11,549 nucleotides of DNA from Euperipatoides rowelli (Eukaryota > Onychophora > Udeonychophora > Euonychophora > Peripatopsidae), in NCBI GenBank assembly GCA_003024985.2, contig PXIH01S0048835.1, one strand, 5' to 3'. Within the stretch, counting starts at the first letter, position 1. Every line of letters begins with the position of its first letter. Shown one piece after another: positions 1-8,055 of the stretch. The notes under the pieces were generated by a model. The model was not told the DNA's origin. It did not search any database and worked only from the letters and a program-made list of their open reading frames with translations. The translations under genes and the position numbers were made by a program.

Positions 1-480
1 TCTTAAAAGGAAGATGAAAGAATAAAACATAAAAACTTTCAAGCTACATTAAAATAAAATGACAACCATAAACAACAATAAAACATGATGTCAAATGGTT
101 TGTTTTTATGTTTTCAAAAATGATATTCTCAAGCGTGACAGCTGACATTTTCCCCCTTTTCTTCATTTTTCTCTTTCTTTATTTTTTCTCTCCCCCTATT
201 ATGACAATAATTACTATACCTAATGCCATGTCAAATGATGTAATACAGCATCTCAGATTTCATTAACCAATTAATTAAGAATATCATTTCACGATATTAC
301 AAATCTCATCCAGAATCAAATCGAATCACTGCAATAATAAATCAGTGAATGATTTATGTAACCATTCATACATGAAATTCATACAACAAAATTATTTACA
401 CCTTGATTGATAACAAAAAAAAAAAAAAAACACACATATATTCTCATGCATATATCACATATTAAAAAATAAAATAAAAC
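1..480. other. AT-rich intergenic or intronic DNA with a pyrimidine tract
   Basis: No gene is visible. The stretch is A/T-dominated on both strands. A pyrimidine-rich tract (about 150-197) mixes T runs with two CCCCC runs, and an A run of about 16 lies near 415-430. No open frame of useful length, tRNA-like arm or transposon end was recognised. Confidence 0.7.
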
Positions 481-492
481 TTACCCTAGTTG

Positions 493-703
493 ATAACATT
501 TACATTATTTTAAAAAAAAAAACATTTTTTAAATCCATTTTTGATAGCAGTAGAACGGAGTCCATTCCCAGAATTCTTTGTTTTACATTGAGGGCATTGT
601 TTCAAACACACAAAGTCTATACTCCTAGAAAAACGCTAGCATGGTGCAATGCCATCAAAAATTGGTCTGCTTGCAGAGGAAGGAGTAATATAACATTTAC
701 ATT
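493..703. repeat. Segment flanked by a 14-bp direct repeat
   Basis: ATAACATTTACATT occurs at 493-506 and again at 690-703. The 183 bp between them begins with an A run then a T run and continues into less AT-biased sequence. This could be a target-site duplication around an old insertion. The repeat is AT-rich, though, and an exact 14-bp match somewhere in 11.5 kb of such DNA is not very surprising. No tRNA-like head or orientation-consistent tail supports a SINE. Confidence 0.2.
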
Positions 704-780
704 GTCTTAATGAATTGGCTATCGGTAAAACAAAAAAAAAATTAAAATGCTGAACCTATAAATACCGAGCTGTCATGTTT

Positions 781-1290
781 ACCGGTTCCTTCTCCCCTAC
801 CTGTAGTTCTTACCTGGATTCAAGTAGTCCAGGCCACAAAATACTGTACACCTTCAAAGGCCTAATTGATGAAGGTGAATAGGTTTTACCCATAATCCTA
901 CTATCCAGCCGTGGTTAAGAAATCGGCAACACAGCTTGGAGTATGTAACTGTCATTGCTATAATGATAGTGTATAATGCTCGTCTAGTCAGCATGTGACT
1001 TATAGCAGAGGACTGCAACTTTCAATGATACACTCTGTCAACAAAGAAGATGGAAATTGGCACTGAATCAGGACTGGATTGAGATAGTACAGAGGGAACA
1101 GGCCAAGACAATGCAATATCCTTCATAGATCATGCCACTGTTAAATCACCGAATACTCCAGCCTGATTGAGGATGGATATCAGTGCTCACACCTGTTTCT
1201 TTCCCACTTATTGCTGTCCGAAAGTCGGCCAAGTAAGCAGCTCCAACTTAAACCAGGCTAGGTAACAATTCATTAAAAAATAGCCATCAA
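781..1290. other. Normal-composition island in AT-rich DNA, function unknown
   Basis: About 500 bp have near-balanced base composition and few homopolymers, unlike both flanks. No reading frame longer than about 60 codons crosses it on either strand. On the minus strand the sequence CAG|GTAAGAACT (junction at 814/813) matches the metazoan splice-donor consensus. Upstream of it on that strand, a pyrimidine-rich stretch ending in CAG (near 1078) is a fair acceptor. A TATAAATA lies on the plus strand at about 757-764. It could be a non-coding exon or 5'UTR exon, a conserved regulatory element or an old repeat; the sequence alone does not decide. Confidence 0.4.
808..813 (-). promoter_or_regulatory. 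Candidate 5' splice donor
   Basis: Read on the minus strand, the exon side ends in ATCCAG and the intron side begins GTAAGAAC, which fits the metazoan donor consensus at every strongly weighted position. It lies at the edge of the composition island, where an exon boundary would be expected. No coding frame leads into it, so any exon would be untranslated. A single donor match can arise by chance. Confidence 0.3.
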
Positions 1291-2482
1291 AGGCAAGCAA
1301 TTTAATTGCAATTTGTAAGAACTTCTTAAAGGTTTACATTTGTAATTACTACTGCGCTTGGGAATAGAAAAGAAAAAAAGAAAAAAACATCAAGAGGAGC
1401 TTCAGTCTTTTCAGCCAATGAGACAGGAACAGCTATTCAAATATTAATTGTGGTGGAGAATGATAAAAAACACCTCACCTGTGGGCTCAATGATTTGATT
1501 TTATAAGATACAGGAGTAGGATGGAAAATAAAGAGATGAAACATTAAAAAGATGAAAATAAGCTCTGCACATTTATTAAGATTTACTTCTCTTTTTTTTT
1601 TTTATTATTTCAAAAGTTGTTTCCTTAAAATAATCTTCCATGTCTCTTTCTCTCTTTATTTTTTAATACAGTATGTTATTGCTGTTATTTCAAAATAATA
1701 ATTGAGGAATAAAATAAAAGCTGCATCAGGGATTTTTTTCTTTCTCTCTTTCTCTCTAAGTGGCTTTAAATGAGTTAGGGTAAAAATTAAAGTGGAGAAA
1801 GAATATTAAAAAAGTAATTTCAATTTTGAGAATTTTTTTTTCTTTCAATTTTTTCATTTACGCAAATTTTAAAATTTGATGATTATTATATTTTTTTTTA
1901 TTAATACTCTTTTTTTTTAATTGCAATTATTCAAATTTTAAAATGACTACTAATACTTTTGTAAACTCAAATATTGACAGGAATATTAACTAGTTAAACA
2001 TGATTGATTAATTTTAGTCTTTTGGCACTATTTATTGATTTTTTTTAAAAAAAAAACAATAATAAAACCATAACAAGATATAGACTACTAAAAATATATC
2101 AAGTGAGTAAGAAATGGTAATTTAAAAAGAAGAAAAATAATCGTCAGCTAAAAGCAAAAAAAAATATAATTTTATTAAAAGAAAGATTTTCAACTGTTTA
2201 GAATCTATACTTGTAATATGATACACATATTACGATGAGATTAATTACATTTAATCCTTAAATCTAGGCAAAATTTAAATTAAAAAAGTGTTTTTAAAAA
2301 ATAATTAGCTATATAAAAAAGCATACAACAGATTGGCTTTTAAATTTATATTTTTTATGAAGAAAACACAAACAATAACAAACAACAAAATGGTGCATTT
2401 TGAATTTCGTTTTTTTTTTAATAAGTGACAATATAAAAGGTTAAATCATGTAAGAATAGGAAACAAAAGAAACAAATATTGA

Positions 2483-2570
2483 TTTTTTCCCCCCTCTCTT
2501 TTATCTCTTTTGAATAAAAGTAAAAAAAAAAAAGAGGGATTCGAAAACTCTTTAAAAAAAAGGGAGGGGG
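2483..2570. repeat. Polypyrimidine tract followed by two polypurine tracts
   Basis: A pure pyrimidine run of T6C6 followed by CTCT and T runs (2483-2502) is followed within 20-50 bp by a run of 12 A then GAGGGA (2522-2539) and by A8 GGG A GGGGG (2554-2570). The pyrimidine and purine runs are roughly complementary, so the single strand could fold back or form a triplex. This is a physical property only; no gene function is shown. Confidence 0.5.
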
Positions 2571-2711
2571 TTCATGAACAGGTTTATACTGAATAAGGGA
2601 TTTTGGGAACGGATTGCAATTGATTAAATACTCATCTTTTATATTTATTTTAATTAGGCGAATTGGAGATGTTATTTCCGGATGAAGCTAAGTAATTATT
2701 TAGAAGTATTA

Positions 2712-2728
2712 GGAGGGAGGGGGAGGGG
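2712..2728 (+). repeat. G-rich tract with partial G-quadruplex character
   Basis: GGAGGGAGGGGGAGGGG has four G runs separated by single A residues. The first run has only two G, so it falls short of the strict four-by-three motif but could support a two-layer or bulged quadruplex. It stands out because its surroundings are almost G-free. Confidence 0.5.
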
Positions 2729-3837
2729 TCTAAATGCCAAAATAGTACGAAAAGCAGTCTGCATTGAATTTTTTTTCCATGATTTAAAAGTGTGTCAACG
2801 AAATTTGAAATTTCTATTTTATTTTAGACCAAATGACATTGAAATTTAAATATGTTTGTTAAGTGGTGTACCAATTTGCCATTTATTAAGTAATGTTTCT
2901 TTTATTTCTTTACTTGTGGGGAAAGGAGTAAATTTCCTTAAATTTTTTTTTCTTTAGAAATAGATTATGTTTTATAAAATAGGCCAGTTTTTTTTCTTTA
3001 AAACAATAAACTGTATTCCTTATAATCTAACAATTACAATATTTTATAAACTATCAGTTCATAAAAAAACAAATAAAGAAAAAAAAAAAAACAAATAATA
3101 TTTATGTATTCGTTAAAACCTAGAATTACAATTCTATATTAAAATTAAAATAACTTTCAAAGTAAAGATTTATCACAAAAAAAAAAAAAACACTAAGATT
3201 TTACAAAATAATTAAATTTTGATTATATATTAAATGATATTCATGCTAAATAAATATTAAATTTATTCATTACTATAAAATCTATATATTTATATAGAAA
3301 CTTTTATATTAATTTAAACATTTTAATTTTTGATTTATTAATAACACAATCAATTGAAAATAATATTGTTATAACAAAAAATTAAGGATTGATTGTAATC
3401 AGCAAGGTAATTTATAAGATAATATTATACCATATATTTTAAGCCTTTTTAAGATAATATGTTAGGAACATTCATTTTAGCTAACAAAAAAATAATTTAT
3501 CTTGCACAATGAACAATACTGTAATTTCTAGAAATTATTTTAAAAATTTTAACATTTAAAGGAAAACTATAGAAAGATTATTCTTATAAGACTTATTAAT
3601 CTTTCATTTCAAATAAAAAAGCTGGATAACAGAAACTTAAATCCAAAGATAAAATGAACTCGAACAAATATCTTAAAGGTAAAATCTTTAGTATAAGGTT
3701 TAAGAGTAAATGAAGGAATAATCAGACTTATAATCAGGAAGAGATTATAAGTTTGATTCACCAGATTTTTTTATTTATTATAATTATTTTAAAAAAAAAA
3801 TAGTTTATTTTTTATTTTTTTAATAACATTTGATGAC

Positions 3838-4290
3838 AGGACATTTGAAAATCTGTGTACACATAAGCAGGACCCCCATGTGGGGGATGGGGAGTGGATG
3901 GGGTGTAATCCTGGAGAACAAAGCCAGGGATGGCCCCATGTATGAAGAACTCCATAAGAAAATACATAGTTAGGACCAGTAATGACAAAGGGGGGGGAGG
4001 GGGTGAAGGCCTGGAAAAGGGGTCCATAGGCAAGGCAAAGGTAAACAAAATGTCCATACAACCCCAAAAAAAAAAAAAGCTTATAAAATGTTCATGCCCA
4101 AAACCAAATATGTACGGGTCCTCCACCTGGATTTCCAGTCCCGGGGATCTGATTAGGATATGGGAGTCCTGCTCATGAGTAGATATTCAAAAATGTTTCT
4201 GCACTGATCAGATCTTTTCAAGGTGGTCAATTTCTGGTTCTGGGCCAAATGGAAGTAGATGTCTGCTAAACCTGTAGCAGTTTATTTTAT
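3838..4290. other. G-rich, low-AT block of unknown origin
   Basis: About 450 bp contrast sharply with the AT-rich flanks. The plus strand is purine- and G-rich, with runs at 3882-3886, 3889-3892, 3900-3903, G8 at 3990-3997 and G5 at 3999-4003. Open frames of 82-104 codons on both strands run through homopolymers (poly-Gly one way, poly-Pro and poly-Phe the other), and none resembles a family I recognise. Read on the minus strand the block ends near 3822 in A/T-rich sequence like a poly(A) tail, so a degraded retroposed sequence is possible. I could not find a target-site duplication. Confidence 0.4.
3873..3886. repeat. Perfect GC-rich palindrome
   Basis: CCCCCATGTGGGGG has 6-bp perfectly complementary arms (CCCCCA and TGGGGG) around TG. 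It lies at the start of the G-rich block and is the strongest short GC hairpin in the window. Confidence 0.6.
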
Positions 4291-4373
4291 GCCTATATTT
4301 GATCATTATGACATAATTATTGTCACAATTTAATTGATTATTTGGCTTATGATATCAATGGGCTTCTTATTAA

Positions 4374-4504
4374 TTAAACTAAAAGTGATGTCATATTAGA
4401 GTATGTTATGGAACTTCCTCTGAATTGACCTAGAAGCATTTACAAGAAAATAGTCATATAATACCAAGAATGACTGGATTTTGTAGATGTTTAAACTAAA
4501 AGTG
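4374..4504. repeat. 14-bp direct repeat pair next to the SINE
   Basis: TTAAACTAAAAGTG occurs at 4374-4387 and at 4491-4504. The second copy overlaps the left target-site duplication of the neighbouring SINE. The 117-bp offset may reflect an older local duplication or an insertion between the copies. Confidence 0.35.
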
Positions 4505-4506
4505 CT
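4498..4506. repeat. SINE target-site duplication, left copy
   Basis: AAAAGTGCT directly abuts the poly(T) that represents the element's tail. It is identical to the copy at 4819-4827, as expected for a staggered insertion. Confidence 0.65.
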
Positions 4507-4818
4507 ATTTTTTTTTTTTTTTAATTATTAGTATTTTTTAATATATTTATTCATTAATTACAATTCAGGAGTATACATTCTTTATATACTGCATAGTGTG
4601 TACATTCAAGATTTAAATTTTACATACATTAATTCATATAAAGTTTATTTCAGGTTTACACTAATATTCATACATACTCATAATACATGATGAAAAATGC
4701 TAGATACATTTTTTGGACAAATCCGTAAAAGTAGTTTTTCCCGGATTTTAACCGGCGACCTCAGGATCACCGGCATTGTTGAGTTGGCAACGTAACTGTA
4801 CGACCAGCCGTGTGGGTC
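4507..4818 (-). mobile_element. tRNA-derived SINE, minus strand, with poly(A) tail and TSD
   Basis: On the minus strand the element starts at 4818 with a tRNA-like head. The B-box region at 4743-4753 reads GGTTAAAATCC, two mismatches from GGTTCGAATCC, in an arm where four of five stem pairs remain. A box-A-like sequence lies at about 4791-4806 with small insertions. The head is followed by about 200 bp of AT-rich body and ends in a 15-base poly(A) tail (poly(T) 4508-4522 on plus). AAAAGTGCT flanks both sides (4498-4506 and 4819-4827). The order of head, body, tail and duplication is the hallmark of LINE-mobilised SINEs, and about 312 bp is a usual length. The open frame inside it is not a gene. 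The tRNA of origin is not clear. Confidence 0.75.
4743..4753 (-). promoter_or_regulatory. Pol III B-box-like sequence of the SINE
   Basis: GGTTAAAATCC on the minus strand corresponds to the tRNA T-arm promoter GGTTCGAATCC. Both differences could reflect decay at a former CpG and its neighbour. The surrounding CCGG/CCGG pairs keep the T stem. Confidence 0.6.
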
Positions 4819-4827
4819 AAAAGTGCT
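4819..4827. repeat. SINE target-site duplication, right copy
   Basis: AAAAGTGCT lies immediately upstream (on the minus strand) of the tRNA-like head and matches the left copy exactly. Together they set the element limits at 4507-4818. Confidence 0.65.
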
Positions 4828-4869
4828 TATTTTTAAACGATGTTTCACAAAGCACTTTTCTAACATTCC

Positions 4870-5780
4870 TGAAGATTGACAAAATAATGTGCCTATGTCT
4901 TGGTAATGATATTTTATGATATAAGTGGGTGTGGTACTTTACTATAAACAAAGGTTTACTGTGAAAAGAATCTTAATTTATAGATAGTCAAGTGAAATAT
5001 TATTAGAAAGGTATGGACAATATCATGTAGAAATAGGAATTATATTATTTTAAAAATTTTGATACATTTATGTAAACATTCAAATTTGTTTACATAAAAA
5101 CATGATACCGGTACTTTTTCTAAGTTATTCTGCATGTATGCACCTTACAATATATTATATGATCTTCTAGCATAAATGGTTTGCATATTTTAAAATGCAA
5201 CAACCATTTGTACTATATAACTGATTTTATTACTTGATAGTAATAGCTGTAACTTGAAAATCCTTATTCATAGAAACAAAAGAAACAAATGGTTGCTAAC
5301 AGTAAAATTATACAAAGCAAGCCCCTATGATACTATATGCATTTATGCTTGAGGTCTATGATTAAAAATTATATTTAACTCTCCTACAAATTATCTGGTT
5401 GACTCAGAATTTGATTTGTCAGATTCATGATCACTAAATCTAAGGAAGCCTAATAAAAAATGTTAACAAGCTATGTATGACAATCCGAATCCAAAGCTAC
5501 ACTTTAGGAGACACAGAAAAATACCCATACCGTAGGTATTTCTTGTTGAAATGACTCTGGAATGGTCGAAATAAACTCAGAAGTTTCAAATGCATTTTTT
5601 CACAATTTGCTGTTGTAATCTCCGAGTGGGTGCACACAAATTTTTAATATGACAGTTTTACGATTCATAGAATCCTATGTATAAAAGTTTCTAAATATGT
5701 GTAATAATGAAATTAGAAAAAGAAACTAAATATATTTAATTGAATAATGAAAAATTTATTATATTATCACATTTAAATTA
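4870..5780. other. AT-rich DNA with no recognisable feature
   Basis: About 900 bp with no open frame of note, repeat array or transposon end. Short palindromes such as ACCGGT (near 5108) occur but are unremarkable. Confidence 0.6.
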
Positions 5781-5916
5781 TAATATACAAAGAGAAATGA
5801 TTTCCAACTAACATATTTTTTTATGATTTTTTTTTCTAAATGTGGCTTTCATTATGCTCGTATTTACTGTATGTCCAAATAATACATTGTTAAATATTTC
5901 AAAATCTATAACAGAT
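5781..5916. repeat. Diverged direct duplication, copy 1
   Basis: This copy shares an ordered set of blocks with 5970-6104: CCAAC.AACATATTTT near its start, TATTTACTGTA, ATGTCCA.ATAA.ACATTGTTAAA and ATTTCAAAATCTAT.ACAGAT at its end. The offset is 188-189 bp with a few small indels. The last 50 bp are the best conserved. Confidence 0.65.
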
Positions 5917-5969
5917 AGAAAGAAAAAAACTTGAATAGTATTTTCTGTTCTATTTTTTATCAGAAATTT

Positions 5970-6104
5970 TAATACATAAAGAAAAACAACTTCCAACAAA
6001 CATATTTTATTTTATTTCAAACTGTCGGCATTAATTAAGTTTGTATTTACTGTAGGCTATGTCCAGATAACACATTGTTAAACATTTCAAAATCTATTAC
6101 AGAT
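5970..6104. repeat. Diverged direct duplication, copy 2
   Basis: This copy carries a small GGC insertion and other indels relative to copy 1. Read on the minus strand, both copies encode a similar short peptide around V-I-D-F-E-(I/M)-F-N-N-V-L. The frames diverge just after it, so a conserved protein is unlikely. The copy ends about 40 bp before the inferred 5' LTR of the gypsy fossil. Confidence 0.65.
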
Positions 6105-6146
6105 GCCATGGATTTTGGTATATACAGTACATTACAGTGCATGCTT

Positions 6147-6302
6147 TGTAATGATACAGCATTGAACTCTATCAACCATCGTTGTGGTTTTAATTCATTC
6201 TTTAGCCTTGTTGTAATCAGGAAAAAACCCATTTCCTGACTAGTTCTGATTAAAGTATTGTTCTTTAAAAACCTGTCTCATGTGTATTTCAGGACATATT
6301 AA
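6147..6302 (+). repeat. Candidate 5' LTR remnant
   Basis: The region just before the candidate primer-binding site shares ordered anchors with 8056-8127. CCATTTCCTG is at 6229-6238 here and 8056-8065 there, GATTAAAGTA at 6248-6257 and 8073-8082, CTCATG at 6277-6282 and 8103-8108, and GACA near both ends, with near-constant spacing. The start at the TG of 6147 is a guess. Only the last ~75 bp are supported. Confidence 0.4.
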
Positions 6303-6303
6303 T

Positions 6304-6313
6304 TGGTGACAAG
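6304..6313 (+). promoter_or_regulatory. Candidate retroelement primer-binding site
   Basis: TGGTGACAAG begins with the TGG expected for pairing to a tRNA 3' CCA end. It sits between the inferred 5' LTR and the gag remnant, where a primer-binding site belongs. The priming tRNA cannot be named from this. Confidence 0.35.
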
Positions 6314-6378
6314 ATGATACTAAATATTGAACCCTCTCCTAATTTTAAACCTTTTTACCAAAGAATATGTAGTTTAGA

Positions 6379-6551
6379 ATCGAACCATTCAATCCTTCAA
6401 AAATGAATTGGAGCAGGTATGAAGAAAGTATAACATTTTCCTTGAAGCTCATAATGTTAAAGAAGAAGTCAGGAAGTCAACCACCCTAAAAATCATAGGG
6501 GATTTTGCCTTCAATGTGCTTTGCAACCTCTTAGCCCCAGGTTCACCATCC
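6379..6551 (+). pseudogene. gag capsid fragment of a Ty3/gypsy element
   Basis: One frame (6379-6441) reads I-E-P-F-N-P, a W four residues later and then a Y-E-E motif, the usual start of animal gypsy capsids. After a frameshift, a second frame (6444-6551) reads E-A-H-N-V, then I-G-D-F-A-F-N-V-L, then L-L-A-P-G-S-P-S before a stop. This matches the pattern x-A-N-x, G-x-x-A/Y-x-x-L, L-x-x-P-x-x-P of the same domain. The protein would form the element's virus-like core. The rest of capsid is deleted or unrecognisable. Confidence 0.7.
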
Positions 6552-6580
6552 TAAAATCGACCCCATTAGTAGGCACAACA

Positions 6581-6642
6581 AGCATGTTTCCAGACAAAGG
6601 GGTAAATAGCGTGATAAGCGTGCTTCCTGACAAAGGGGCTAA
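6581..6642 (+). repeat. Imperfect 36-bp direct duplication in the gag-protease gap
   Basis: AGCATGTTTCCAGACAAAGG at 6581-6600 recurs as AGCGTGCTTCCTGACAAAGG at 6617-6636. The 36-bp offset equals twelve codons. In one open frame both copies read S-x-x-P-D-K-G. The position corresponds to where gag nucleocapsid would be, but no zinc-knuckle cysteines are visible in any frame. Confidence 0.55.
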
Positions 6643-6702
6643 CGATTTGTATGATTAAAATACTTTAGTCATTAATACCAATTTTTTGATTAACTCTCAT
6701 AA

Positions 6703-6974
6703 CTTGGCCTCATTAATGTTCAACTGAATATAGATGGTCATGTGCTACCCTTCAAAGTTGACTCGGGCACTGCTATCAGCAACCTGCCACAACATCTCTT
6801 TGTGAAATAATGGCCCAAATGCAGACTTCTTCATACACCTATTATCCTTTGTGTCTTTGACCACATAATCAAGCCCTTATGAATATGCAAAGTCAATGTT
6901 GAGTTCAATGGCACAAGGACTCAAACCTCGAATTGGTAAACACCAAAGAAGGAACTTCTACCCTCCTTGGACGT
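6703..6974 (+). pseudogene. Retropepsin-like aspartic protease fragment of pol
   Basis: A frame open from 6703 to a stop at 6808-6810 reads an N-I-D-G-H strand, then F-K-V-D-S-G-T-A, with the catalytic D-S-G-T at 6760-6771. This is the retropepsin active-site pattern. About 190 bp later, in another frame, T-L-L-G-R-A-W (6957-6980) matches the C-terminal L-L-G-R-D-W signature that closes gypsy proteases. The middle of the domain (flap region) is scrambled by frameshifts and stops. In an intact element this enzyme would process the gag-pol polyprotein; here it is dead. Confidence 0.75.
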
Positions 6975-7069
6975 GCCTGGTTCCATGCATTGGGTTTTTA
7001 ACCCCCAACTTCTTTAGCTGCCATCCCCCACAACCACTCAAAGTCAACTCAACTTGCCCCGTCCAACCC

Positions 7070-7336
7070 ATGGAATCCAAACTAAAGGAACTTCTCACTA
7101 AATTTAAAGACTTATTTTCTTCAGAACTAGGCTGATCAAGGGGCAAGTCACCAGACTATTCTTGAAAGACCAAGCGGAGCCCAAATTTTGTTGGCTCTCC
7201 TCCCTAAAATCAAAGAACTTGCAAAGTTACAATCACAAGGGATCCTGATCCCTATCAAGTGTTCAAGCTTGCCGCCCCAATTGTTCCCATTGTAAAAAGA
7301 CAGGTGACCTATGTCTTTGTGGAGAATAATTGGGCA
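7070..7336 (+). pseudogene. Reverse transcriptase N-terminal fragment of pol
   Basis: The linker before RT is visible as L-L-T-K-F-K-D-L-F-S-S-E-L-G (7091-7132), ending in a stop. A second frame then gives L-K-D-Q-A-E-P-K-F-C (7162-7191). A third gives K-E-L-A-K-L-Q-S-Q-G-I-L (7212-7247). Another shift gives A-A-P-I-V-P-I (7271-7291). These correspond in order to the K-x-x-A-x-P-x-F, E-L-x-x-L-x-x-x-G-I-I and W-A-A-P-I-V-P-V segments at the start of gypsy RT fingers/palm. The YxDD catalytic motif, RNase H and integrase are not present. Confidence 0.75.
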
Positions 7337-7358
7337 TGAGTGAAAAATGCTTCCAGGT

Positions 7359-7364
7359 TTTATT
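7359..7364 (-). terminator. Candidate polyadenylation signal
   Basis: AATAAA on the minus strand lies about 125 nt downstream of the stop codon of the zinc-finger fragment, a plausible distance for a 3' UTR. AATAAA is common in AT-rich DNA, so on its own this is weak. Confidence 0.2.
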
Positions 7365-7489
7365 ATTAATAAAAATTAAACAAAGTAAGTAAAGGGTTAA
7401 TGTGCAAAAATAATAACTGACAGGTTTAGGCCAAACATTTTACCAATGAATTAGGCTTTACACAGGTAGAATTATTTGAATCATTTCAC

Positions 7490-7668
7490 CTATTCACAGT
7501 TACCACAAATATATCGTCCATTTTGATAAATGGTACAGTTTTAGTGTGCCCAATCTTCACATATAAAACAATGTATCCAATAAGTGGTTCGGCATACCAT
7601 TCACCACAAACTAAGCAGGAAAATTCAGTGTCTTTTGTAATTGGTAAAATGAAAATAAAATCTAACAA
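7490..7668 (-). pseudogene. Possible transposase C-terminal Cys-rich zinc-finger fragment
   Basis: On the minus strand one frame reads F-S-C-L-V-C-G-E-W-Y-A (7591-7623), giving a C-x2-C at 7615-7617 and 7606-7608, followed by an I-G-H about 20 residues later. In a neighbouring frame the same strand ends Y-I-C-G-N-C-E-stop (7490-7513), a second C-x2-C right before a stop. C-x2-C-G-x-x-Y, a middle histidine and a terminal C-x2-C fit PHD-like fingers found at the end of some pogo-type transposases in invertebrates. The middle cysteines are not visible and a frameshift separates the halves. No DDE catalytic region is seen upstream. This is family resemblance only, inferred from memory of the pattern. 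Confidence 0.3.
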
Positions 7669-7835
7669 GAATAATTATTATAATGGCCTTACTATTAATA
7701 TTATTATTATGTTTTATTGAATAAAAAATCAAACAATAACAAAATAATCTCTTGTGTGTCATTATTTCATCAATAAGGGCAAATCAGATTGAATTCAAGG
7801 CAAAGTGGATCATACTGATCCAATTTGATCTAATA

Positions 7836-7850
7836 CGGCATGGTCGTCTT
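7836..7850 (+). other. Weak R-x-G-R motif, possible pol 3' end
   Basis: A short frame reads R-H-G-R-L, followed by a stop codon and P-T. It resembles the basic R-x-G-R stretch that often ends gypsy pol proteins and lies upstream of the candidate 3' LTR. Five residues are far too few for a firm call. Confidence 0.15.
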
Positions 7851-8055
7851 TAACCAACAGCCTGTCATTAAGGGTTAGGCAAATAAATGGCTTTTACTAA
7901 ACATGTTTGTTTACCTTAGACCTGATGAATTTCATCTAATAATGACTGACAGTTGAAACTTGAATAGTATAAGAAACATATTGTTTCTTCTAAAGTTGTA
8001 ACTTTTACAAAGAATGTAATTTATAAAATTTCACTTACCAGATCAATTAATTACT

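Larger units (their letters stand above)
1291..3820. other. Long AT-rich desert without recognisable genes
   Basis: About 2.5 kb are dominated by A and T runs with no open frame, tRNA-like fold, transposon terminus or long tandem array that I can see. The first 200 bp (about 1380-1500) are less AT-biased and contain CACCTCACCTG and a CCAAT. Polypyrimidine stretches occur near 1645-1665 and 1733-1756, and purine/pyrimidine tracts are listed separately. Confidence 0.65.

Noticed and set aside
3812-4126. Overlapping minus-strand frames of 92 and 104 codons
   Set aside because: They run through homopolymers (poly-Phe, poly-Pro), overlap each other and a plus-strand frame in the same block, and match no family I know.
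3930-4178. Plus-strand 82-codon frame with a poly-Gly run
   Set aside because: The Gly run is just the G8/G5 tract and the Lys run is an A tract. There is no domain and no splice context that supports a gene.
4743-4818. Functional tRNA gene on the minus strand
   Set aside because: The acceptor ends do not pair, the anticodon arm cannot be folded convincingly and the B box is altered. The poly(A) tail and target-site duplication show a SINE instead.
4678-4866. Minus-strand 62-codon frame
   Set aside because: It lies almost wholly in the SINE and crosses the tRNA-like head and the target-site duplication, so it is not a gene.
6560-6640. gag zinc knuckle (C-x2-C-x4-H-x4-C)
   Set aside because: The position is right for a nucleocapsid and some basic residues and histidines appear, but the cysteines are absent in every frame.
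7430-7720. Plus-strand frame open for 96 codons opposite the zinc-finger fragment
   Set aside because: It is longer than most frames here, but its sequence matches nothing recognisable. It looks like the shadow of the minus-strand fragment plus AT-rich codons at its end.
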